A stretch of 64,000 nucleotides of DNA from Ructibacterium sp965146665 (lineage in GTDB: Bacteria; Bacillota; Clostridia; Monoglobales; Monoglobaceae). The DNA lies in assembly GCA_965146665.1 (NCBI GenBank), contig CBCTHE010000003.1, positions 186,001 to 250,000 of the forward strand. Direction: 5' to 3'. Position 1 is the stretch's first letter, and each line of letters opens with the position of its first letter. A model generated the notes under the pieces. It was given only the letters and a program-made list of their open reading frames with translations. It was not told the DNA's origin and ran no database searches. Of this stretch, positions 52,554 through 61,613 are shown piece after piece. The translations under genes were made by a program, and so were the position numbers.

Positions 52554-52582
52554 TTGCTATTTTCCTACAATAATAGTATAAT
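52554..52582 (+). promoter_or_regulatory. Promoter for lon
   Basis: TTGCTA, 17 nt, TATAAT. No CIRCE or CtsR-type heptad repeat (GGTCAAA) is visible around it. Confidence 0.65.
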
Positions 52583-52628
52583 AACAAGATACTCACTAAA
52601 CTGATTCAGAAAGCAGGTTTTACAGCAT

Positions 52629-55064
52629 ATGATAAAAAATCGACTGACACTGCCGCTGGTGCCGCTTCGGGGCCTTACGGTCTTTCCGGGCATGGCGCTC
52701 CATTTTGACGTTGGCCGGCCCAAATCCATTGCCGCGGTCCGGCGGGCCATGGACGCGGATAAATTGGTTTTCCTGTGCTATCAAAACGATATCAGCATTG
52801 ACCATCCCAGACAGCAGGACCTGGCAAAGATCGGCACCATTGCGGAAATCAGACAGATTCTCAATCTGCCTGACGGCAACATTAGAATATTGGTGGACGG
52901 CATTCACCGCGGGCGGATTACCCGGTTTACGGACCAGGACCAGCTGGTCGAGGTCAATGTTTCCCGGCTGGAGGATATCCCATGTGAGGATGATTTGCAT
53001 GTCCAGGTGCTGGTACGCAGGCTTTTTCATCTGGTGGAAAAGTTTCTGGAACTTTACGACCGCCTGTCGCCGGAGGCGGTTACCTCTTTGCTCTCCATTG
53101 AGGAACCGGGCGAAATGGCCGATGTTGTCATTTCCAACTTCCCTGTCAAGCCCCAGCTAAAGCAGGAAATACTTGATGAGATCTCTGTTTCCTCCAGACT
53201 TGAAAAACTCATAGATATCATTGCAAATGAGACGGATATTCTCGAAATTGAAAAGAAAATTATGGACAAGGTGCAGGCTTCTCTGGACCAGAACCAGCGC
53301 GAATATGTACTGCGTGAAAAAATGAAGGTGATTCAGGAAGAACTGGGGGAGGGCGACGCGGCCGAGGCCGAGGTCAAGAAGTACCGGGAACAGCTGCGGG
53401 GCCGCCGGTTTCCCCAAGAGGTAAAAGACAAGCTGGAAGAGGAATTTGAAAAGCTTGCCAAAACCCATCCATATTCCCAGGAATACGGCGTAGTTCAGAA
53501 TTATATTGAGACCGTGCTCTCTCTTCCCTGGGACAGCATGACGGAGGACTGTCTGGAACTGGAACGGGCACGAGAGATTCTGGAACGGGATCACTATGGT
53601 CTGGAAAAGGTCAAGGAGCGGATTTTAGAGTATATTGCGGTCCGCAGACTTTCCGGACAGCCTAAGAGCAGTATTTTATGCCTCGTGGGACCGCCGGGAA
53701 CCGGAAAGACCTCCATTGCCCGCTCACTCGCAGAGGCGCTGGGCCGAAAATATGTCAGAATCAGTCTGGGCGGCATACAGAATGAGTCTGAAATCCGCGG
53801 CCACCGCAAGACGTATGTGGGCGCTATGCCGGGCCGTATCATTGACGCGCTCAAGCGGTCCAAAAGCAGGAATCCCCTGATGCTCTTTGATGAGATTGAT
53901 AAAATGTCCAAGGACTACAGCGGCGACCCCGCGTCAGCCATGCTGGAGGTATTTGATCCGGAGCAAAATCAAAACTTCCGCGACCACTACATTGAGCTGG
54001 CCTTTGATCTGTCGGATGTGCTTTTCATTGCCACGGCCAACAGTCTGGATACCATCCCCCGGCCGCTGTTAGACCGGATGGATACCATTGAGATTAGCGG
54101 CTATACCCTTGAGGAAAAGCTGAACATTGCAAAAAAATATTTGATTCCCAAACAGCGCCAGCTGCACGGATTGAAGGCGTCACAGCTGAAATTCTCCGCC
54201 TCTGCCCTGCCGGCTCTGATTGAGGAATATACCCGGGAATCCGGCGTCCGGTCCTTAGAACGTAAAATTTCTGCGGTATGCCGCAAAGCAGCTATGAAGA
54301 TCGCGGAGACATCCGACACGGCGTCCCTGTCTGTGACGGCCCGGAATTTATCGAATTTCCTCGGCCGGCAGATCTATCACTATGACAAGACTGCCGCACA
54401 GGATCAGATTGGTCTGGTCACAGGCCTTGCATGGACCGAAAGCGGCGGGGACACCCTTTGTGTGGAAATCAATACCATGCCGGGAGCTGGAAAGCTGGAG
54501 CTCACGGGAAATCTGGGAGATGTCATGCAGGAATCCGCCAAAGCCGCGCTGAGCTTTGTCCGTTCCAACACCTTCCGCTTTGGTATTTCACAGGATTTTT
54601 ACAAGCAGACAGACATCCATATCCATGTACCCGAGGGTGCCATCCCGAAAGACGGCCCCTCTGCGGGCGTCACCATGGCGACGGCTCTGGTTTCCGCTTT
54701 GAGCGGCCGGCTGGTTGACCGGTATGTGGCAATGACTGGAGAGATCACTTTGCGGGGACGTGTACTGCCCATCGGCGGTCTGAAAGAAAAATCCCTTGCG
54801 GCTTTCCGTATGGGGATTAAAACCGTGATTATCCCCTATGAGAATAAACCGGATTATGACGAGCTTCCCCAAAAGCTCAAGGACGGTATGCGCTTTGTGT
54901 TTGCAAAGAATATGGATACAGTGCTGGAAACTGCCCTTCTGCCGTCAAGCGGTTCAGACAAAAAGCATATGAAAAAAGAGGTGCAGTACATAGAGGCCCT
55001 GCTTTCCGGTCCTGGAATCAAGGGTCAGGTGAGCGCGCGGAAAAATGCGGCACCGCACCAGTAA
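52629..55064 (+). CDS. lon: ATP-dependent protease LonA
   Basis: 811 residues. N-terminal LON substrate domain (about 1-200), a coiled middle, AAA+ module with GPPGTGKTSIA (about 358-368) and LMLFDEIDKM, and the C-terminal Ser protease. That protease has Ser678 in DGPSAGVTMA and Lys721 in GGLKEKSLAA, spaced 43 apart as in LonA. It degrades misfolded and regulatory proteins. The ribosome binding site (GCAGG) is modest. engB starts 21 bases after the stop, so it is co-transcribed. Confidence 0.97.
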   Translation: MIKNRLTLPLVPLRGLTVFPGMALHFDVGRPKSIAAVRRAMDADKLVFLCYQNDISIDHPRQQDLAKIGTIAEIRQILNLPDGNIRILVDGIHRGRITRFTDQDQLVEVNVSRLEDIPCEDDLHVQVLVRRLFHLVEKFLELYDRLSPEAVTSLLSIEEPGEMADVVISNFPVKPQLKQEILDEISVSSRLEKLIDIIANETDILEIEKKIMDKVQASLDQNQREYVLREKMKVIQEELGEGDAAEAEVKKYREQLRGRRFPQEVKDKLEEEFEKLAKTHPYSQEYGVVQNYIETVLSLPWDSMTEDCLELERAREILERDHYGLEKVKERILEYIAVRRLSGQPKSSILCLVGPPGTGKTSIARSLAEALGRKYVRISLGGIQNESEIRGHRKTYVGAMPGRIIDALKRSKSRNPLMLFDEIDKMSKDYSGDPASAMLEVFDPEQNQNFRDHYIELAFDLSDVLFIATANSLDTIPRPLLDRMDTIEISGYTLEEKLNIAKKYLIPKQRQLHGLKASQLKFSASALPALIEEYTRESGVRSLERKISAVCRKAAMKIAETSDTASLSVTARNLSNFLGRQIYHYDKTAAQDQIGLVTGLAWTESGGDTLCVEINTMPGAGKLELTGNLGDVMQESAKAALSFVRSNTFRFGISQDFYKQTDIHIHVPEGAIPKDGPSAGVTMATALVSALSGRLVDRYVAMTGEITLRGRVLPIGGLKEKSLAAFRMGIKTVIIPYENKPDYDELPQKLKDGMRFVFAKNMDTVLETALLPSSGSDKKHMKKEVQYIEALLSGPGIKGQVSARKNAAPHQ

Positions 55065-55085
55065 ATAGAGTATGGAGATTGAAAT

Positions 55086-55700
55086 ATGGATTATATAGAC
55101 GCGAAATTCCTTTTGACAGCGGTCAAGCCCGAGCAGTATCCAGATACGCTGGTGCCGGAAATTGCCTTTGTGGGACGTTCCAATGTGGGAAAATCCTCTC
55201 TGATCAACTGCCTGACCAACCGTACCAAGCTGGCGCGGACAAGCAGTACGCCCGGGAAAACCGCGACCATCAATTTTTATGACATAGCCGGCAGATACCG
55301 GCTGGTTGACCTGCCCGGGTACGGCTATGCCAAGGTGTCCAAGACCGAGCAGGAGCGTTGGGCCAAAATGATTGAAACCTATCTTTCCGACCGCTTCAAT
55401 CTGGTTCAGGTGATTCAGCTCGTTGATGCCCGGCACAAACCCACCCGGGACGATATCCTCATGCTGGACTGGATCCGCCGGTTTGGATACAGCCCGGTGG
55501 TGGTGGCAACCAAGCTGGACAAACTGAAAAAATCTCAGATAGAACCCAGTCTGACACTCGTCTATGAAACGCTGGGCCTGGATGACGACTGCATCCTCCT
55601 CCCTTTTTCCGCCGAGAAGAAAACCGGGCGTGAGGATCTGGCCGAGCTTCTGGACATGCTCTGCGCCCGGTATCATCCGGAAAAGGGGGGCAAGGCATGA
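55086..55700 (+). CDS. engB: Ribosome biogenesis GTPase YsxC/EngB
   Basis: 204 residues behind TGGAG. GTPase motifs: G1 GRSNVGKSS (30-38), switch I TSSTPGKTATINF, G3 DLPGYGYAK and G4 TKLDK. It helps assemble the 50S subunit. The lon-engB order is conserved in Firmicutes. The next gene overlaps by 4 bases. Confidence 0.96.
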   Translation: MDYIDAKFLLTAVKPEQYPDTLVPEIAFVGRSNVGKSSLINCLTNRTKLARTSSTPGKTATINFYDIAGRYRLVDLPGYGYAKVSKTEQERWAKMIETYLSDRFNLVQVIQLVDARHKPTRDDILMLDWIRRFGYSPVVVATKLDKLKKSQIEPSLTLVYETLGLDDDCILLPFSAEKKTGREDLAELLDMLCARYHPEKGGKA

Positions 55701-56467
55701 AATACGCCAGAATCCTGTATCAGGGTATACCGCAATATGCCCTATTGAAACCGGACGGTTACCATCTTCTGGCTGGCGGGCTGTTTGATCCGGTTTGTGA
55801 GACCGGATCTGTGATGCCTGAAAAAGACGCACAGCTTCTGGTGCCGTGTACCCCGGGGAAAATTATTGCGGTCGGATTGAACTATGCGGATCATGCGGCA
55901 GAAATGTCGCTGGAACTTCCGCAATTCCCCGCGCTTTTCATGAAGCCCTCCTCGGCGCTTCTGCCATGCGGCGGCACCATTTTGTATCCGCCCATGTCCC
56001 GGCAGGTGGATTTTGAGGGCGAGCTGGCTTTTGTCATCGGAAAAACCGCCTCTTATGTCCCTGAATGCGCGGCGGCGGAATATATCTTCGGCTATACCTG
56101 CCTGAATGATGTCACGGCCCGCGATCTGCAGGGACAGGATTCCCAGTGGACCCGTGCCAAGGGCTTTGATACCTTTTGTCCCGTTGGCCCAGTGATCGCC
56201 GCGGGCATCAATCCTGCCAGCCTCCGTGTAACCACCCGGGTCAACGGCACGGTCAGACAGGATTTCAGCACCAAAAACCTTATTTTCACACCAGAAAAAC
56301 TGATCAGTCTGCTCTCTCAGATCATGACGTTATATCCCGGCGATCTGATTACCACCGGCACCTCCTCCGGCATCGGCCCCATGTTCCCGGGAGATGCGGT
56401 GGAGGTGGAGATTGCGCAGATCGGCACATTGAAAAATACTGTAAAGGAGTTATGTGACCATGATTAA
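55697..56467 (+). CDS. Fumarylacetoacetate hydrolase-family protein
   Basis: 256 residues. Starts at the ATGA overlap with engB. The FAH C-terminal fold is seen: IIAVGLNYADHAAEM, FMKPSSAL, metal-binding DFEGELAFVIGK (Asp, Glu, Glu), NDVTARDLQ, KGFDTFCPVGP and PGDLITTGTSSGIGP. Members act as hydratases, isomerases or decarboxylases on acyl-pyruvates or similar ketoacids (oxaloacetate decarboxylase is common); the substrate here is unknown. hisS overlaps its end by 8 bases. Confidence 0.92.
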   Translation: MKYARILYQGIPQYALLKPDGYHLLAGGLFDPVCETGSVMPEKDAQLLVPCTPGKIIAVGLNYADHAAEMSLELPQFPALFMKPSSALLPCGGTILYPPMSRQVDFEGELAFVIGKTASYVPECAAAEYIFGYTCLNDVTARDLQGQDSQWTRAKGFDTFCPVGPVIAAGINPASLRVTTRVNGTVRQDFSTKNLIFTPEKLISLLSQIMTLYPGDLITTGTSSGIGPMFPGDAVEVEIAQIGTLKNTVKELCDHD

Positions 56468-57716
56468 CAAACCCCGCGGCACAGAGGATATCCTCCCCGC
56501 AGACAGTCCGCTCTGGCAGCGCATTGAGCAAACCGTCAGGGAGATCTGCTCCGCCTATGGCTACCGTGAAATTCGCACCCCGGTCTTTGAGGATACCTCC
56601 CTCTTCCAGCGGGGGGTAGGCGATACCACAGATGTGGTTCAAAAGGAAATGTACACCTTTGAGGATAAGGGCGGGCGCAGCATCACCCTTCGGCCGGAAG
56701 GAACCGCTTCGCTGGTCCGCAGTTTTATTGAGAATTCTCTCTATGCGGATCCACAGCCAACAAAGCTGTATTACCTAATATCCTGTTACCGGTATGAAAA
56801 ACCTCAGTCCGGCCGGCTCAGGGAGTTTCATCAATTTGGCGTGGAATGCTTCGGCGGCACCTCTGACGCCACGGATGCGGAGATTATCGCTCTGGCTCTG
56901 GAATTTTTCAAAAAGCTTGGCATTCAAGGTCTGAAGCTGAACTTAAACAGTATTGGCTGTCCGGTCTGTAAAAAAGATTATAATCAAAAATTGCGGGCCT
57001 ATTTTGAACAGTATCGGGATAAGCTCTGTGAAACCTGCCTGACCCGACTGGACAAAAATCCCATGCGCATCATTGACTGCAAATCCGAGATCTGTTCCGC
57101 CATTGCGGCCGGTGCGCCCAAAATGATCGATCATTTGTGCCCGGACTGTCAGAACCATCTTGACCAGACTCTGCGGTATCTGGATGTCACAGGCATTGCC
57201 TATACCATGGATCCGCATATCGTCCGCGGTCTGGACTATTACACCAGAACGGTCTTTGAGATCACTTCAGACGCCCTGGGTGCACAGTCGACCGTATGCG
57301 GCGGCGGCCGCTACAATGGCCTTGTGGAAGAGCTGGGCGGCAAGCCCACCGAGGGAATTGGCTTTGCCATTGGTCTGGAACGTTTGGTAATGATCATGAA
57401 AAATCAGGGGCTGGATCAGAATGTTTTTCAAAACAGGCCGCGGCTGTTCATTGCGGCCATAGGCGAGAGGGCGGATATTGCAGCGCAGAAGCTGGTCTTT
57501 GACCTGCGGGCAAAGGGCTGTTACGCGGAGCGGGATCTCTGCGGGCGAAGCCTCAAGGCGCAGATGAAATATGCCAACAAGCTCCATGCGGCGTATAGTC
57601 TGGTATTGGGCGAGGATGAGATCGCCGCAGGCACGGCCGAACTCAAAAACATGGAAACCGGTGAAACGTTTTCCTGTGATCTGTGCGCAGATAAAATAGC
57701 TACAGTGATACATTAA
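56460..57716 (+). CDS. hisS: Histidyl-tRNA synthetase
   Basis: 418 residues from the ATG ten bases behind AAAGGAG (a GTG two codons upstream is also in frame). Class II synthetase with motif 1 (NKPRGTEDILP at the N-terminus region), motif 2 YRYEKPQSGRLREFHQFG, the His-specific GLDYYTRTVFE, and motif 3 GIGFAIGLERLVM. The anticodon-binding domain is C-terminal. It is followed 26 bases later by aspS, a pairing common in Firmicutes. Confidence 0.97.
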   Translation: MINKPRGTEDILPADSPLWQRIEQTVREICSAYGYREIRTPVFEDTSLFQRGVGDTTDVVQKEMYTFEDKGGRSITLRPEGTASLVRSFIENSLYADPQPTKLYYLISCYRYEKPQSGRLREFHQFGVECFGGTSDATDAEIIALALEFFKKLGIQGLKLNLNSIGCPVCKKDYNQKLRAYFEQYRDKLCETCLTRLDKNPMRIIDCKSEICSAIAAGAPKMIDHLCPDCQNHLDQTLRYLDVTGIAYTMDPHIVRGLDYYTRTVFEITSDALGAQSTVCGGGRYNGLVEELGGKPTEGIGFAIGLERLVMIMKNQGLDQNVFQNRPRLFIAAIGERADIAAQKLVFDLRAKGCYAERDLCGRSLKAQMKYANKLHAAYSLVLGEDEIAAGTAELKNMETGETFSCDLCADKIATVIH

Positions 57717-57742
57717 GGTATATTCCAAGGAGGCTGAAATAC

Positions 57743-59551
57743 ATGCAATTTGAAACAATGGCAGGGCTGAAACGCACCCACATGTGCGGCCAGCTCTCTG
57801 CAGAGAATAAGGGTGAGACCGTTACCCTGACCGGTTGGGTGGCCCGGAACCGAAAGCTTGGAGGCGTGAATTTTGTCACGCTTCGTGACCGAACTGGAAT
57901 TATCCAGCTGGCTTTCAATGACGAAACAGACCGGACGGTATTTGAAAAGGCAGAACAGCTCAAAGGCGAATATGTAATCGCCGCAGCTGGAACCGTTCTG
58001 CTTCGCACCCCTGAAAATATCAACCCTGAGATGCCAACAGGGGAGATTGAGGTCTTTGTAACGGAACTGCGCATTCTCAACGGCGCAGAGACCCCGCCTT
58101 TCTATATCGAAGAGGGCATTGACACCAACGACGCGCTCCGGCTGAAATACCGGTATCTGGATCTGCGGCGTCCGGATATGCAGCGCAATATGATGCTTCG
58201 CCACAAAGTGACGAAACTGGCCAGAGACTATTTTGACGACAATGGTTTTCTGGAACTGGAGACGCCAATGCTGACCAAAAGCACACCGGAGGGCGCGCGG
58301 GATTATCTGGTGCCCAGCAGAGTGCATCCGGGCAGTTTTTATGCCCTTCCCCAATCGCCGCAGCTGTATAAGCAGCTGCTGATGCTGGCTGGTTATGACC
58401 GGTATTTTCAGGTTGCCCGCTGTTTCCGGGATGAGGATCTGCGCGCCGACCGCCAGCCCGAATTCACACAGCTGGACATGGAACTCTCCTTTACAGACAT
58501 TGACACCATCATTGAGATCAACGAAGGCTTTTTAAAGCGGCTGTTTCAGGAGATTCTGGATCTGGATATCCCGACACCTTTCCTCCGCCTCCCCTATGCC
58601 GAGGCCATGAACCGTTTCGGGTCCGATAAGCCGGACACCCGTTTTGGCATGGAGTTTGTGGATATTTCCGAAGAGGTGAAGCACTGTGGCTTTAAAGTCT
58701 TCACCGGCGCGGTGGAACAGGGCGGCAGTGTCCGCTGTATTGTGGCGCAGGGCCTTGGTGATAAAATGACCCGCAAGACGCTGGATGGACTGGCGGAATA
58801 TGTGAAAACCTACCGTGCAAAAGGCATGGCCTGGATCGTGGTAGAGGACAGCGGCCTGCGCTCCCAGATCACAAAATTCCTCACAGAGGACGAAGTGAAT
58901 GCCATTCTGGCAAAAACCAAAGCAAAGCCCGGCGACGCCATTTTAATCATTGCGGACAGCAACAGCGTTGTCTATGATGCGCTGGGCAATCTGCGGCTTG
59001 AGGTTGCGCGCCGGTTTGACCTCATTGACAAAAATAAGTTCAACTTCCTGTGGGTAACGGATTTCCCATTGCTGGAATATGATGAGGACGAGAACCGCTT
59101 CGTTGCAAAGCACCACCCCTTTACCCATCCTGTGGACGAGGATATTCCAAAACTCGAAACCGCGCCGGGCGAGGTTCGGGCAAAGGCCTATGATATTATT
59201 TTGAATGGTACGGAAATCGGCGGCGGAAGTCTGCGTATTTTTCATACCGAGCTGCAGGAAAAGATGTTTGCCGCGCTGGGCTTTGCCAGAGATGAGGCGT
59301 GGGAGCGTTTTGGTTTCCTGATGGAAGCGTTTCAATACGGTACGCCGCCCCACGGCGGACTTGCTTATGGATTAGACCGGCTGGTCATGATCATGGCAGG
59401 CTGTGACTCTATCCGTGATGTGATCCCATTCCCCAAGGTTCAGACTGCCGCAGAACTCATGAACGGTTCTCCGTCCCCGGTTGATGAAAAACAGCTGAAA
59501 GAGCTGGGCATTGAGGTTTCGCTTGATTCGGAACCAGCGGAACAGGGATAG
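57743..59551 (+). CDS. aspS: Aspartyl-tRNA synthetase
   Basis: 602 residues behind CAAGGAGG. The OB-fold anticodon domain (TLTGWVARNRKLGGVNFVTLRD, seen as GWVARNRKLGG) is followed by the class II catalytic core with motif 2 ARCFRDEDLRADRQPEF. The GAD insertion (about 290-420) is typical of the bacterial form. Motif 3 GLAYGLDRLVMIMAG lies near the end. It charges tRNA-Asp; whether it also charges tRNA-Asn cannot be told here. Confidence 0.97.
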   Translation: MQFETMAGLKRTHMCGQLSAENKGETVTLTGWVARNRKLGGVNFVTLRDRTGIIQLAFNDETDRTVFEKAEQLKGEYVIAAAGTVLLRTPENINPEMPTGEIEVFVTELRILNGAETPPFYIEEGIDTNDALRLKYRYLDLRRPDMQRNMMLRHKVTKLARDYFDDNGFLELETPMLTKSTPEGARDYLVPSRVHPGSFYALPQSPQLYKQLLMLAGYDRYFQVARCFRDEDLRADRQPEFTQLDMELSFTDIDTIIEINEGFLKRLFQEILDLDIPTPFLRLPYAEAMNRFGSDKPDTRFGMEFVDISEEVKHCGFKVFTGAVEQGGSVRCIVAQGLGDKMTRKTLDGLAEYVKTYRAKGMAWIVVEDSGLRSQITKFLTEDEVNAILAKTKAKPGDAILIIADSNSVVYDALGNLRLEVARRFDLIDKNKFNFLWVTDFPLLEYDEDENRFVAKHHPFTHPVDEDIPKLETAPGEVRAKAYDIILNGTEIGGGSLRIFHTELQEKMFAALGFARDEAWERFGFLMEAFQYGTPPHGGLAYGLDRLVMIMAGCDSIRDVIPFPKVQTAAELMNGSPSPVDEKQLKELGIEVSLDSEPAEQG

Positions 59552-59595
59552 CCGGCACTTTCATACGATAAAATTCACTGAGAAAGGATATAATC

Positions 59596-60822
59596 ATGCA
59601 TAACGTTTACGACATACTGAAAGAACGCGGCCTGGTAGCCCAGACCACCCATGAAGATGAGATCAGACAAATACTGGGAGAGAAGAAAATAACCTTTTAT
59701 GTTGGTTTTGATCCCACGGCAGACAGTCTGCACATTGGTCATTTTATGCAGCTGATTGTTATGAAACATATGCAGAACGCCGGGCACCGCCCCATTATTC
59801 TGTTGGGCGGCGGCACCACCATGGTTGGCGACCCCACCGGCAAAACAGATATGCGGCCTATGATCACCCAGGAAATCATTCAGCGCAATGCGGATAATTT
59901 TAAAGCGCAGATGTCAAAATTTATTGATTTCAGCGAGGGGAAAGCTATGATGGTCAACAATGCCGACTGGCTTCTGGACCTGAACTATGTGGAATTTCTC
60001 CGCGAGGTTGGCGTTCATTTTTCGGTCAACCGGATGCTGACAGCGGAATGCTTTAAAACGCGCATGGAAAAGGGGCTGACCTTCCTGGAGTTCAACTATA
60101 TGCTGATGCAGGGCTATGACTTTTATAAGCTGAATAAGGAATATGACTGCCTGATGGAATTCGGCGGCGATGACCAATGGGCAAATATTTTGGGCGGCAT
60201 TGAGCTGATTCGCAGAAAAGAGGGCAAGCAGGCCTATGGTATGACCTTTACCCTTCTGACCACCTCTGAAGGGAAAAAGATGGGCAAGACCGAAAAAGGC
60301 GCGCTGTGGCTGGATCCTGAAAAGGTTTCCCCCTATGAGTTCTATCAATATTGGAGAAATGTGGATGATAAGGATGTCATTCGCATGCTCAAATTGGTTA
60401 CCTTCCTTCCCATGGAACAAATTGCCGAATATGAAAAGCTGGAGGGGCAGGACCTGAATCGGGTCAAATGCATCCTTGCCTATGAGGTGACAAAAATGGT
60501 TCACGGCGAAGCGGCTGCAAAAGAGGCAAATGATGCGGCAACCGCAATCTTCAGCGGCGGCGGAGATACCAGCAATATGCCCTCTGAAACCATTGTTTCC
60601 AGTGTCATGAACGGCGGTATGAATATTTTGGACCTTTTGGTTCAGGTCAAATTGATCCCATCCAAGGGAGAAGGCCGGCGCTTGATTCAGCAGAACGGCC
60701 TGAGTCTGGACGGCGAAAAAGTAACATCCGTGGACTTGACCGTGACACCGGATATGTTCCGGAACGGCGAGATTGTGGTCAAAAAAGGCAAGAAAACGTT
60801 TCTAAAGCTCATTTTGAAATAG
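59596..60822 (+). CDS. tyrS: Tyrosyl-tRNA synthetase
   Basis: 408 residues. Class I synthetase with HIGH (HIGHF, about 46-50), GGGTTMVGDPTGKT, GGDDQWANILGG and KMSKS variant KKMGKTEKG (about 228-236). A C-terminal S4 RNA-binding domain (GRRLIQQNGLSLDGEKV region) follows. Start ATG behind GAGAAAGG. It is the last gene of the hisS-aspS-tyrS run. Confidence 0.97.
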   Translation: MHNVYDILKERGLVAQTTHEDEIRQILGEKKITFYVGFDPTADSLHIGHFMQLIVMKHMQNAGHRPIILLGGGTTMVGDPTGKTDMRPMITQEIIQRNADNFKAQMSKFIDFSEGKAMMVNNADWLLDLNYVEFLREVGVHFSVNRMLTAECFKTRMEKGLTFLEFNYMLMQGYDFYKLNKEYDCLMEFGGDDQWANILGGIELIRRKEGKQAYGMTFTLLTTSEGKKMGKTEKGALWLDPEKVSPYEFYQYWRNVDDKDVIRMLKLVTFLPMEQIAEYEKLEGQDLNRVKCILAYEVTKMVHGEAAAKEANDAATAIFSGGGDTSNMPSETIVSSVMNGGMNILDLLVQVKLIPSKGEGRRLIQQNGLSLDGEKVTSVDLTVTPDMFRNGEIVVKKGKKTFLKLILK

Positions 60823-60892
60823 CTCTGTAACATTGTGTGCAAACTGCACAAAAACAGAACGCCATTTTTTACACACTGTACAAAATTAACTA

Positions 60893-60921
60893 TTGAAAAA
60901 TAGAGTGAAATGTTGTATTAT
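60893..60921 (+). promoter_or_regulatory. Promoter in the tyrS-ispF gap
   Basis: TTGAAA, 17 nt, TATTAT. No coding frame follows before the terminator at 60999-61027, so it would drive a short RNA. Confidence 0.6.
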
Positions 60922-60927
60922 ATATAC

Positions 60928-61027
60928 ATACCACAATTAACTAACAATCTTTTTTTCATTTCCCCCGTTTAAGATACCACATCTTAAATGGAACTCCCGA
61001 CCGAGAGACATCTCGGTCATTTTTTTT
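60928..61027 (+). ncRNA. Candidate ~100-nt non-coding RNA
   Basis: After the predicted start at ~60928 comes an AT-rich 40-nt lead, a CCCCC stretch, and a perfect 8-bp hairpin TTTAAGAT / ATCTTAAA with loop ACCAC (60968-60988). Then comes the intrinsic terminator GACCGAGA / TCTCGGTC with loop GACA and a U-tract (60999-61027). It does not match any riboswitch or RNA family that I recall. The terminator may partly serve tyrS. Confidence 0.45.
60999..61027 (+). terminator. Intrinsic terminator after tyrS / end of RNA candidate
   Basis: GACCGAGA / TCTCGGTC, loop GACA, followed by ATTTTTTTT. It is clearly plus-strand oriented. Confidence 0.9.
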
Positions 61028-61052
61028 GCCCGTTTTCATTCCTATACAATAC

Positions 61053-61080
61053 AAAAAGTCTGCGGCAGTGCCGCAGACTT
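61053..61080 (-). terminator. Terminator of the carD-ispD-ispF unit
   Basis: Minus strand AAGTCTGCGGC-type 10-11 bp stem (AGTCTGCGGC / GCCGCAGACT, 3-nt loop) followed by TTTTTG. Confidence 0.9.
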
Positions 61081-61099
61081 ACATCGGGTCAAACCTATT

Positions 61100-61588
61100 T
61101 TACACCGGTTCCTCTTTCACTTTTTCCAAAGTACAGACAGCACAGGCGGCAATGCCCTCGCCGCGGCCTGCAAAGCCTAGATGTTCTGTCGTGGTGGCCT
61201 TCACATTCACAGCCTCTTCCTCTGTCTCCAGAATTTCACAGAAGCGAAGTCGGATTGCCGGTATAAAATCGGCCAGCTTAGGCCGCTGTGCAATGACGGT
61301 GCAGTCTATGTTGCCAACCCGCCATCCCCGGGCGTCCAGCATGCTTTTCACGCTTCTCAGCAGTTCAATGCTGTCCGCGCCCGCATATGCGGAATCTGTA
61401 TCCGGAAAATGCCGGCCAATATCTCCCAGCCCAGCCGCCCCCAGCAAAGCATCCATCAGGGCATGGGTGAGCACATCCGCATCCGAATGACCCAATAGGC
61501 CCTTTTCAAACGGTATTTCCTCACCGCCCAGAATCAGCTTCCTGTTCCCGGTCAGCTGGTGTACATCATATCCAAATCCTATTCGCAT
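61100..61588 (-). CDS. ispF: 2-C-methyl-D-erythritol 2,4-cyclodiphosphate synthase
   Basis: 162 residues from the ATG behind ACGGAGAG. MEP-pathway enzyme. Seen: GFGYDVHQL (metal-binding Asp-x-His), GHSDADVLTHALMDALLGA, GDIGRHFPD and the C-terminal TTTEHLGFAGRGEGIA. It follows ispD on the same strand with a 25-base gap, so both make isoprenoid precursors from one transcript. Confidence 0.97.
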   Translation of the reverse strand: MRIGFGYDVHQLTGNRKLILGGEEIPFEKGLLGHSDADVLTHALMDALLGAAGLGDIGRHFPDTDSAYAGADSIELLRSVKSMLDARGWRVGNIDCTVIAQRPKLADFIPAIRLRFCEILETEEEAVNVKATTTEHLGFAGRGEGIAACAVCTLEKVKEEPV

Positions 61589-61613
61589 CCTATTCTCTCC
61601 GTTTTCTATGTAA

